From positions 496,001 to 560,000 of the forward strand of contig NZ_JABASX010000001.1 of the NCBI RefSeq assembly GCF_016107655.1: a stretch of DNA of 64,000 nucleotides, written 5' to 3'. Each line of letters begins with the position of its first letter. Within the stretch, counting starts at the first letter, position 1. This stretch comes from Brevibacterium antiquum. GTDB taxonomy: Bacteria; Actinomycetota; Actinomycetes; Actinomycetales; Brevibacteriaceae. The notes below the pieces were generated by a model that was given only the letters and a program-made list of their open reading frames with translations, was not told where the DNA came from and ran no database searches. Below, one piece after another: positions 8,144 to 15,443 of this stretch. The position numbers and the translations under genes were made by a program.

Positions 8144-10179
8144 ACGCTCAGGCCGCAGCGCTGCTCGACGCTCTCGACGAGGAGCAGAAAGAGGTCGCCA
8201 CCCAGTTCTCCACACCGGTGATCGTCCTGGCCGGAGCCGGAACGGGCAAAACCCGTGCCATGACCCACCGCATCGCCTACGGCATTGCCACCGATGTCTT
8301 CCCTCCCAACCACGTTCTGGCTCTGACCTTCACCGCCAAGGCAGCAGGAGAGATGCGGTCTCGTCTGCGCGACCTCGGGGTTCCCGCTGTCCAGGCCCGA
8401 ACCTTTCACTCGGCAGCTCTTCGCCAGCTGCGCTTCTTCTGGGATCGATTCGCGACCGGCGACTTCCCCCGAATCATCGACAATAAGGCCGGGATCCTCG
8501 GTTCAGTGCTGCAGAGCATGGGGATCGAGACCAGCCGGGAACTGAATCGAGATGTGGCCTCCGAACTCGAATTCGCTGCCGCGTCCCTTCTCGGTGTCGA
8601 TGACTATGCCACCCAAGCCGCAGCACGCGATCTTCCGGGACAATTGGGCGTCGAAGACATGGTGCGCATCTTCGAGGCATACAGCGAAGCGAAGACACGC
8701 GGCCGGTTGATGGACTTCGAAGACGTTCTGCTCGTTCTGGACGGAGTGCTCGCAGAATACCCGGCCATCGCAGCAGACATTCGTGATCAGTATCGACACT
8801 TCGTCGTCGACGAGTTCCAAGACGTCTCACCCCTCCAATATGATGTGCTCTCGCGCTGGCTGGGGCCACGGGACAACCTCTGCGTAGTCGGTGACCCGGC
8901 CCAGACGATCTATTCGTTCGCCGGAGCAGATTCTTCACTTCTGAGGACCCTCGACGCGTCACTGCCTACGTCGACGACGATCCAGCTGGTCCGCAACTAC
9001 CGGTCGACGAAGGCGATTGTGTCGACGGCGAACAACCTGCTTCGGCATACATCCCGCTCGGCACTGACCCTGCGCACAGACAATCCCGAGGGACAGCAGC
9101 CGGCGATGACCGAGTATCCGACCGATGACGCTGAAGCCGCCGGGGTCGTCAAGGCCATCTCTGCCGAGATCAACGCCGGTCGCCGACCGCGAAACATCGC
9201 GGTTCTGTTCCGTACGAATGGACAGAGTCCCGCTTATGAGCAGGCTCTGGCGGCGGCCGGAATCCCGTACGTTCTGCGCGGCGGGGAAAGGTACTTCGCG
9301 CGCAAGGAGGTCAAAGAGGCCGTCCTCATGCTGAAAGCGGCCCGCGCCACCTCGAGCGGCAGGCCCCTGCCGGAGGTCGTTGCCGAGGTGCTGGTGTCCC
9401 TGGGATACTCGAGCAAACCACCCGCGGCAGGGGCAAGCAGACAGAAATGGGAATCTCTGAAGGCTCTGGTCGATCTGGCGGAGACCCATCAGTCAGGATC
9501 TGAGCTGCCGGTGCCATTGGAAACGTTTCTCGCAGACCTGAGCGATCGAGCCGAACACCAATTCGCCCCTGACATCGAGGGTGTCACCCTCGCCTCATTT
9601 CACGCGGCCAAAGGTCTTGAATGGGACAGTGTGCACCTCGTCGGGCTCAGTGAGGGCCTGTTGCCCATCAGCTACGCCCAGACGCCGCGAACGGTCGCTG
9701 AGGAGCGGCGTCTGTTGTATGTCGCACTGACTCGTGCGGGCCGTGACCTCAGCCTGAGCTGGTCACAGTCACGCCATGACTCCAAGCAGCGACCACGTAA
9801 GCCGTCCCGATTCCTCAGTGAACTCGGGCGAGTCGATCAAACAGCGGGCCAGGGCCGTCGGACTGCGACCTCGGTGGCGATGAATCGCTGCAGATCGTGT
9901 GGCAAGGTGCTCGTATCCCAGGTCGACCGAGCCCTGTCCAGGTGTGCGAACTGCCCTGCCGACGTCGACCTCGAACTCCTCGACAGACTGCGACGATGGC
10001 GGGCCCGCGTCGGTTTGGAACAGGGGCTGCCTCCCTATCTCGTTCTCACCGACACATCGATCTCCGCGATCGCAGAGATCAGACCGCAGGACATGACGTC
10101 ATTGGCGAAGATCCCTGGAGTCGGCGCCACCAAACTCGAACTCTATGGGTCAGGGTTACTGAGCCTGCTCGTCGATTAG
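8140..10179 (+). CDS. uvrD2: UvrD2-like ATP-dependent DNA helicase
   Basis: A 679-residue SF1A helicase. Walker A AGAGTGKT is at residues 31-38, DEFQDV at about 224, then GDPAQTIYSFAGA, RNYRST, FHAAKGLEWD and LLYVALTRA. The C-terminal part carries a tetracysteine module (CRSCG...CANC, residues about 584-607) and an HRDC domain, the arrangement of mycobacterial UvrD2, where the Cys module rather than HRDC is needed for unwinding. Translation starts at TTG (TTGA overlap with the nudC stop), suggesting coupling. Its 3' end overlaps the convergent ThiF-like gene by 24 bp. Confidence 0.92.
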   Translation: MNAQAAALLDALDEEQKEVATQFSTPVIVLAGAGTGKTRAMTHRIAYGIATDVFPPNHVLALTFTAKAAGEMRSRLRDLGVPAVQARTFHSAALRQLRFFWDRFATGDFPRIIDNKAGILGSVLQSMGIETSRELNRDVASELEFAAASLLGVDDYATQAAARDLPGQLGVEDMVRIFEAYSEAKTRGRLMDFEDVLLVLDGVLAEYPAIAADIRDQYRHFVVDEFQDVSPLQYDVLSRWLGPRDNLCVVGDPAQTIYSFAGADSSLLRTLDASLPTSTTIQLVRNYRSTKAIVSTANNLLRHTSRSALTLRTDNPEGQQPAMTEYPTDDAEAAGVVKAISAEINAGRRPRNIAVLFRTNGQSPAYEQALAAAGIPYVLRGGERYFARKEVKEAVLMLKAARATSSGRPLPEVVAEVLVSLGYSSKPPAAGASRQKWESLKALVDLAETHQSGSELPVPLETFLADLSDRAEHQFAPDIEGVTLASFHAAKGLEWDSVHLVGLSEGLLPISYAQTPRTVAEERRLLYVALTRAGRDLSLSWSQSRHDSKQRPRKPSRFLSELGRVDQTAGQGRRTATSVAMNRCRSCGKVLVSQVDRALSRCANCPADVDLELLDRLRRWRARVGLEQGLPPYLVLTDTSISAIAEIRPQDMTSLAKIPGVGATKLELYGSGLLSLLVD

Positions 10180-11058
10180 GTCGAAGTGGGGAACGGAAAC
10201 GCGGCACTGGCAGCGAGGATGGAACGACAGAGCCTCGTCTGTGCCGATACCTGTGGCCAGAGAGACGCTTCTGCGCACCGGTTCGGTGTCTGGGCGCAGC
10301 AGAGCTCGTCTGAGGATCTGGACGGCGTTGAGTGCGCCCAGTCCACGTGACAAGGGATCGCTGAGACTCTCACGGTCTGGCAGGGCACGGACGTGGGGGT
10401 ACTGGTCCAGCCAGGAATCATCGGCGTCTTTCCTCCGCAGGCACTCACACACGGCGCACGGCGTCGTCCCGGGCCGGATGAGACCGCTGATCTCGAGAGA
10501 GTATTCCCCGATCACGACCTGGCAATGCGGGACCTCACGATCCGTGAGCCAAGTGGCAGTGTGAATGTCTGGTACGAGGTACGAAGTTGTGATCACCAGC
10601 GGTGAGGACAGCAGATCGAGGTCTTCGACGCGATGCTGATCTGCGATGGCGAAACCGGAGGCTGAGAGATACTGTTCTGTGACGGCTCTCAGCGGCCCCA
10701 CCACCAGAATCGGCGAATCTCCCAGAACCCTCGATACACGATCTGGTGAGAGGGCGAAGATCTGCGCAGTCGCCAACAGCGGCGAACTCTTCGTCATCAT
10801 CACTGCATCGGAATCGTCGGGAACCATGACGCCTGCTTCATCGAGCAGTGTGATCAGCGAGCTCGCCCGGCCCAGGTCGGCACCGAGATCCTGTGCTCGA
10901 GAGTAGTACTGGGCTGAACCGACACCCATCCGCAGCTCCTCGACGAGAGCGACATCTGCGGGCAGGAGACCGTCGATGAGGACAGGATCATCGACGCCGA
11001 ACTGCGCACACGATGGTGAACGCCATGTGATCGGCACACTGGGAAAAATTCGGAACAT
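10156..11058 (-). CDS. ThiF/HesA-like (TOMM cyclodehydratase C-like) conserved protein
   Basis: A 300-residue protein resembling the ThiF-like module of azole-peptide (TOMM) cyclodehydratases and Rv3196-type mycobacterial proteins. Four cysteines, C-x2-C in TPCAVCEC and C-x-C in HPRCQC, fit the structural zinc site of that family. No ATP-binding GxGxxG is evident and no YcaO partner is present nearby, so an adenylating enzyme is unlikely; a leader-peptide-binding or scaffold role is possible. The start at 11058 has GGTGGAG a few bases upstream. The frame is open for 73 more codons, but those lie in the box-rich intergenic region and look non-coding. Confidence 0.65.
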   Translation of the reverse strand: MFRIFPSVPITWRSPSCAQFGVDDPVLIDGLLPADVALVEELRMGVGSAQYYSRAQDLGADLGRASSLITLLDEAGVMVPDDSDAVMMTKSSPLLATAQIFALSPDRVSRVLGDSPILVVGPLRAVTEQYLSASGFAIADQHRVEDLDLLSSPLVITTSYLVPDIHTATWLTDREVPHCQVVIGEYSLEISGLIRPGTTPCAVCECLRRKDADDSWLDQYPHVRALPDRESLSDPLSRGLGALNAVQILRRALLRPDTEPVRRSVSLATGIGTDEALSFHPRCQCRVSVPHFDLIDEQAQ

Positions 11059-11574
11059 GTCTCCACCTCGCCTCGAACGCCTCGAACTTCCACAGTAGTG
11101 AAGGTGGACGACATCCGCCATGGACGAGATAGAACTGTGGAAAAGCCTGTGGAAAACAGTTGAGGGCAGGCCGGAAAATGCATTCCGACGTGCCCTCAAC
11201 CGCTGTGTGCCCCAGGCGCTCGCGGAGACTCGTGCAGCTTCCCCTTCCGCACGCATCTCCGGGTTTTCCGGGGTCAATCATAGAACCTATTCTGCATTTG
11301 CCGCCCCGTCAATGTCGGTTCATGCACAGACGAGTCAACAGCGTGTGGATAACCTGTGGATATCCCGCCATGAGCTGTGGAGAAAAGGTGCCTTGAATGA
11401 TTGAGGGAGTTGCTCCGCGGAGAGTGAAAGCGTAGGTCACTTCCGCACCTGGAGCCCATGGCGGGCAATTCGGCCTGTGGACAGCCCGGCAGACGGTGCA
11501 GAATATCGATACTCAGGAAACTCACAACTAGAGACGAGCGAAATAATGTCCGTTGAATTTCCTATGATGGGTCT
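11059..11574. other. 516-bp divergent intergenic region with DnaA-box-like 9-mers
   Basis: No convincing gene is seen between the divergent ThiF-like and HELAH-peptidase genes. Six copies of TGTGGA-type 9-mers occur, all on the same strand: 11136 (TGTGGAAAA), 11148 (TGTGGAAAA), 11344 (TGTGGATAA, a perfect reversed TTATCCACA), 11355 (TGTGGATAT), 11376 (TGTGGAGAA) and 11476 (TGTGGACAG). The spacings 12, 11 and 21 are close to whole helical turns. Inverted AACTGT/ACAGTT flanks the first pair (11134-11161). Both divergent promoters must lie here. The presence of the motifs is certain; binding by DnaA is inference. Confidence 0.6.
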
Positions 11575-12132
11575 GTGGCAACTCAACAGCGATGGACCGA
11601 AGAGGACGTGCTGCGGGCGATTGCCCGCGGAGAGATCGAAGTGCGCCGCTCGGCACGCCGGAAGAAGACCATCTCAGTCTCGAAGGAAGTGGATACATAC
11701 GTTCTCAGCACGCCTGTGAGATACAGCGTGGAGCACAACATTCGGTCGTTGACCGATCTCTTCAATCGGCTTGCCGCCAGGGACCATTCTTCAGCCGCCG
11801 ACCTCGTCTCTCTGGCGGATGAGATGAGCCAGCGCTATTTCGACGGACGTCTGCGTCCGCAGTCGATCAGGTGGGTGACGAATCAGAACATCAGTCGATG
11901 GGCATCGACGACGACGTCGTCAGGCGACATCAGGGTTTCCCACCGTCTGCAGACAGTGCCTCGTTGGGTGTTGGAGACAGTCATCGTCCATGAACTTGCG
12001 CATCTGCAGATAGGCCCGCACTCCAGGGCATTCCACGAGTTGGCGGACAGACACCCCAAGCAGGCGGACGCGAAGCTCTACCTTGAGGGTTTCAGTGCGG
12101 GGGAGCAGTTCAGCCGGGGTGGCGGTCGCTGA
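11575..12132 (+). CDS. HELAH metallopeptidase-like protein (YgjP/DUF45 family)
   Basis: A 185-residue soluble protein with a zincin signature HELAH near residue 141, followed by HSRAFHEL, which supplies a third zinc ligand in the pattern HExxH...H of YgjP/DUF45 (SprT-like, M48-related) proteins. The N-terminus is basic (RRSARRKKT) and may bind nucleic acid. The GTG at 11575 is the only reasonable start in frame; GATGGG lies 5-10 bases before it. It faces the NUDIX gene and overlaps its 3' end by 23 bp. The substrate is unknown. Confidence 0.8.
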   Translation: MATQQRWTEEDVLRAIARGEIEVRRSARRKKTISVSKEVDTYVLSTPVRYSVEHNIRSLTDLFNRLAARDHSSAADLVSLADEMSQRYFDGRLRPQSIRWVTNQNISRWASTTTSSGDIRVSHRLQTVPRWVLETVIVHELAHLQIGPHSRAFHELADRHPKQADAKLYLEGFSAGEQFSRGGGR

Positions 12133-12679
12133 GCTGCTGGGATGCCACCCCTGCCCGGTAGAGCTTCGGCAGTCGCACGACGAGATCGGGCATGAGTGAG
12201 GATGGCAGCGCGCTGAGCAGGAACCACTTCACTGCGAGGGACTCGTCGGAGACGACGGGGACCTGGTCCACGGAAGCGACTGCGGCGAACACCACGTCGA
12301 AATGACGTTCACAGGCGCCGAACGAAGCCGAGAGATCATGCACATGGAGATCGATCGGGGCAGGTGAGAACCAGGTCAGCCGGCTCAGCCCGCTCTCCTC
12401 TATGGCCTCTCTGCGTGCCGCGGAGCGCAGACTGTCGTCCTCGGCCTCGAGGTGCCCACCGAACTGACCCCAGAGGCCAGCCTTGCGGTGGTGGTTGAGA
12501 AGCACGGACTCGGTGTCAGGGTCGAAGACGAGGCAGCTGGCAGTGACATGCTCAGCGCCGGCCCCGCGGCGCAGTGCTCCGTCACCGACGGCAGAGAACA
12601 GGCGTTCGAAGTCGGCCGCGAAGTCAGTCGGCGTTGATGTGGCACCGATCTCGGCGCGAGCTGTGTCGAGATGAATCAT
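12110..12679 (-). CDS. NUDIX hydrolase
   Basis: A 189-residue NUDIX protein. The box GGHLEAEDDSLRSAARREAI leads into EESGL. It matches the sub-family whose box reads GGHxExxDxSLxxAAxREAxEESG, with one residue more than the classical spacing. HHRKAGLWGQFGGH upstream is the usual substrate-loop element. The substrate cannot be deduced. The start ATG directly follows the stop of the upstream DUF2342 gene (TGA then ATG, no gap), so these two form an operon. Confidence 0.85.
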   Translation of the reverse strand: MIHLDTARAEIGATSTPTDFAADFERLFSAVGDGALRRGAGAEHVTASCLVFDPDTESVLLNHHRKAGLWGQFGGHLEAEDDSLRSAARREAIEESGLSRLTWFSPAPIDLHVHDLSASFGACERHFDVVFAAVASVDQVPVVSDESLAVKWFLLSALPSSLMPDLVVRLPKLYRAGVASQQLSDRHPG

Positions 12680-14131
12680 TCAGTTCTCGCTGCGACCGCC
12701 GGTCTCATCGCCGTCGTCTGATCCATCGTCGGAATCTGAGTCGGAATCGGATGCGTCGGTATCTGAGCCGGCATCGTTCTGCGGTTCCGATTCTTCGCTG
12801 GACTCGGTGCCTTCAATGCCTTCGTCAAGAATTCGACTCAGTGCTTCGTCAAGGGTGGATTCGCTTGTCCATTCGGCGTGCCGGCGTTCGGAGTAGCCCA
12901 ACGGGTCGTCGAGGTCCTGTGTAGTCGGCAGCAGGTCGGGGTGGGAGAACACCTTGTCTCTGGCCTCGGTGCCTCCTTGGGTCTCGAGGTATCCGAACAG
13001 AGCCGCAGCGTCGCGCAGACGCCGTGGATTGAACTCCAAGCCGACCAAGGTTGAGAAAGTCTTTTCGGCAGGGCCTGCCGTGGCTCGGCGGCGGCGCAGG
13101 GCCTCACGGATCTGATCGCGTCCGGGAAGATGCGCACAGGCGGAATAGACGACCACGTCGACCCAGCCTGCGATGACTGCGAGGAGGTTCTCCAGATTCG
13201 TCAGTGCCTTCTTCTGATCCTCGGTGGTCGGAGGATTGAACAGGCCCTGACGGATATTGTCGCTGAGGTCGGAGATGTTGGACGGATCGACCTGCGAGGC
13301 CATGTCCTCAATCTGTGAAGTGTCGACCTTCAGGCCCTGCGCATAGCGGGTCAGTGCAGTTTCGACCTGTGCGCTGAGCCAGGGAGCGCGTTCGAACAGT
13401 GCGAGGTGCGCGAGTTCCTGGGCGGCCAGGTAGATCCTGACTTCCGAGGCGTCGACGTCGATCTCGGAGGCGAACTTCTCCACGTTGGTCTCCACGAGCA
13501 CTGCGCTGTCATGAGGCAGCAGGGGCAGTCCCACCTCGGTGCCGGTGAGAACGCTCTCCGACAACGCACCCACTGCCTGACCGATCTGCATGGCGAACAT
13601 CGAATCGCTCATCGAGCCGAACATCGATGAGGCACCGGCGAGGATGCCCTTCATCTCTGCCGGAACCTGGGTCTCAAGGGTCTCTGTCAGGGCAGTGGAC
13701 ATGTTCTCTTTGATCGGGAGAACGAATTTCTGCCACCCCGGCATGGTCTCGCTGACCCACTCCGCGCGGGTCAGAGTACGTGCCGTTCGATTGGCCACAG
13801 AGAATTCGGTCGCCTCGGCGAGCCACAGTTCGGCAAGTCGGAAGGCATCTGTGGTCGCTTTGACGGATTCCTGACCCACCGCAGGGTCAGGGGTCGGAAC
13901 GGCCTTCTGCGCGATCGACGTCGCCTGCGCCTGGGGATCGGCTCCCTGTCCGAAGAGACCCTGCATCTGATTCATGATGGTCGACATCATCGCCGGGTCG
14001 ATCTGGAATCCCTGCGCACCAGGATTGCCGTCCTTGTCATCGCCCTGACCGGAGCCGGGACCGTTCGCTCCGAACAGCATTCCGAAGATCTGCTCGAACG
14101 GATTCTGCTCGTTGTTGTTGTCATCGCTCAT
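12680..14131 (-). CDS. DUF2342 zinc-metalloprotease-family protein, degenerate active site
   Basis: A 483-residue homologue of the actinobacterial DUF2342 family (Rv3195-like, often annotated as zinc-dependent metalloprotease or F420-associated). The N-terminus is Asn/Gly/Gln-rich (FEQIFGMLFGANGPG) and the C-terminus is an acidic Ser/Asp tail. The zincin helix reads QELAHLALFERAPWL, so the first His of HExxH is Gln, and the second motif reads AGWVDVVVY where active members have an EGHAE-type sequence. Proteolysis therefore seems unlikely. The ATG at 14131 (MSDDNNNEQ) was chosen over an upstream extension. It is divergent from the PDZ-Lon gene, as in mycobacteria. Confidence 0.82.
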   Translation of the reverse strand: MSDDNNNEQNPFEQIFGMLFGANGPGSGQGDDKDGNPGAQGFQIDPAMMSTIMNQMQGLFGQGADPQAQATSIAQKAVPTPDPAVGQESVKATTDAFRLAELWLAEATEFSVANRTARTLTRAEWVSETMPGWQKFVLPIKENMSTALTETLETQVPAEMKGILAGASSMFGSMSDSMFAMQIGQAVGALSESVLTGTEVGLPLLPHDSAVLVETNVEKFASEIDVDASEVRIYLAAQELAHLALFERAPWLSAQVETALTRYAQGLKVDTSQIEDMASQVDPSNISDLSDNIRQGLFNPPTTEDQKKALTNLENLLAVIAGWVDVVVYSACAHLPGRDQIREALRRRRATAGPAEKTFSTLVGLEFNPRRLRDAAALFGYLETQGGTEARDKVFSHPDLLPTTQDLDDPLGYSERRHAEWTSESTLDEALSRILDEGIEGTESSEESEPQNDAGSDTDASDSDSDSDDGSDDGDETGGRSEN

Positions 14132-14303
14132 TTTTCTCAAAGCCCCCAAGGATCGGTTTGTCTTATACGTTAACGGTTCCGCATGTGGGAAGCTTCCCAA
14201 TTCCGGGAGGTTTCGGATGATGTTCGCACCGGGCGAAAGGAGTCTGTGAAACTCACGGTCAGGTTTCAACTAGACTGGTTGGGCGGTGCAGCGAAAGGAA
14301 CAC

Positions 14304-15443
14304 ATGACAGCTAATGCCCCTCGGGCCGTGCCGGTGCCCGCAACACCGACGCGTGGCGACACTCGACGACGCGCTCCACGTCTGACCACGACTTCAGGGG
14401 TCATGACATACATCCTCATCGCTCTTGCGGTTTTGCTGCCGGTGCCATACATGCTGCAGCTGCCTGGGCCGGTGTTCAACACCCTCGGTGACTACCAGGA
14501 CAAACCCATGATCGACGTCTCCGGTGCCAAAACCTACCCCACCAGTGGCCGCATCGATATGCTCACCGTGGCTGTGAGCGGCGGCCCGGGCCGGGATACC
14601 TATGCTTCGCAAGCGCTGGGCGCTCTGCTCCACGGCAAGGAGACGGTCATCCCCACGGAGGCCTACTACCCGCTCGATACAACGCGGGAAGACGTGGCCG
14701 CGTCCAATGCGGTGGAGATGTCATCCAGCCAGGACGTGGCCGTTGCCGCAGCAATGGGACAGCTCGACAAACCGTATAAGGTCCACCTTCTCGTCGGTGA
14801 TGTGGTTCCCGATTCGCCCGCCGAGGCGGAACTGCGCAAGGGCGACCGGATCATTTCCGTGAACGGGAAGAAATTGGATTCCGATCCGGCAGCTGCACAG
14901 GTGATGAGTGAGACGGTTCAATCCTCCGACTCGGTCGACCTCGTTGTCGAACGCGGTCGGAAGAACGTCGATGTCGCGCTGAAACCAGAGACGATCGACG
15001 GGCGCAAAGCCATCGGTATCAGCATGAAACAGGACTTTGAGTTCCCAGTCGATGTGGCCTTCAACGTCGAAGGCATCGGCGGCCCCTCAGCGGGCACCAT
15101 GTTCGCATTGGCGATCGTCGACGAACTCACACCCGGTGCTATGACCGGTGGAAAGCATGTGGCAGGAACCGGCGAGATCGATCCTGCAGGAAAAGTGGGC
15201 CCCATCGGTGGGGCTCGACAGAAGGTAGCGGCCTCGACTGCGAAGGGGGCGAAGCTCTTCCTCTCGCCCGCAGACAACTGCGCAGAGGTCATCGAGGCTG
15301 CCGATCAGTCCAAGATCACGGTGGCGCGCATCGACACGCTCGATGACGCGCAGAATGCCGTGGAGCAGTACGCAGCCGGAGACACTTCGGATCTGAAGAA
15401 GTGTTCAGCTGGCAGCGCCGACAACAACGAGAAAGGGCAGTAG
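14304..15443 (+). CDS. PDZ/Lon-type membrane serine protease
   Basis: A 379-residue membrane-anchored protease of the YlbL/Rv3194c type. One transmembrane segment (residues about 33-53) is followed by a PDZ domain (about 150-230) and a C-terminal Lon protease domain. The Ser-Lys dyad is visible: Ser262 in GGPSAGTMFAL and Lys307 in GARQKVAAS. The active site should face outwards. The ATG at 14304 is preceded by AAAGGAA at about 5 bases; a GTG at 14286 is less likely. The stop overlaps the GTG of the next gene by one base (TAGTG), so it is cotranslated with the UPF0182 protein. Confidence 0.9.
   Translation: MTANAPRAVPVPATPTRGDTRRRAPRLTTTSGVMTYILIALAVLLPVPYMLQLPGPVFNTLGDYQDKPMIDVSGAKTYPTSGRIDMLTVAVSGGPGRDTYASQALGALLHGKETVIPTEAYYPLDTTREDVAASNAVEMSSSQDVAVAAAMGQLDKPYKVHLLVGDVVPDSPAEAELRKGDRIISVNGKKLDSDPAAAQVMSETVQSSDSVDLVVERGRKNVDVALKPETIDGRKAIGISMKQDFEFPVDVAFNVEGIGGPSAGTMFALAIVDELTPGAMTGGKHVAGTGEIDPAGKVGPIGGARQKVAASTAKGAKLFLSPADNCAEVIEAADQSKITVARIDTLDDAQNAVEQYAAGDTSDLKKCSAGSADNNEKGQ

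Noticed and set aside
11059..11277. N-terminal extension of the ThiF-like protein
   Set aside because: The ATG at 11058 has a good Shine-Dalgarno, and the extra 73 residues correspond to the DnaA-box-like region.
11120..11404. Open frame of 94 codons in the box-rich intergenic region
   Set aside because: No ribosome-binding site, no recognisable composition, and it covers the repeated 9-mers.
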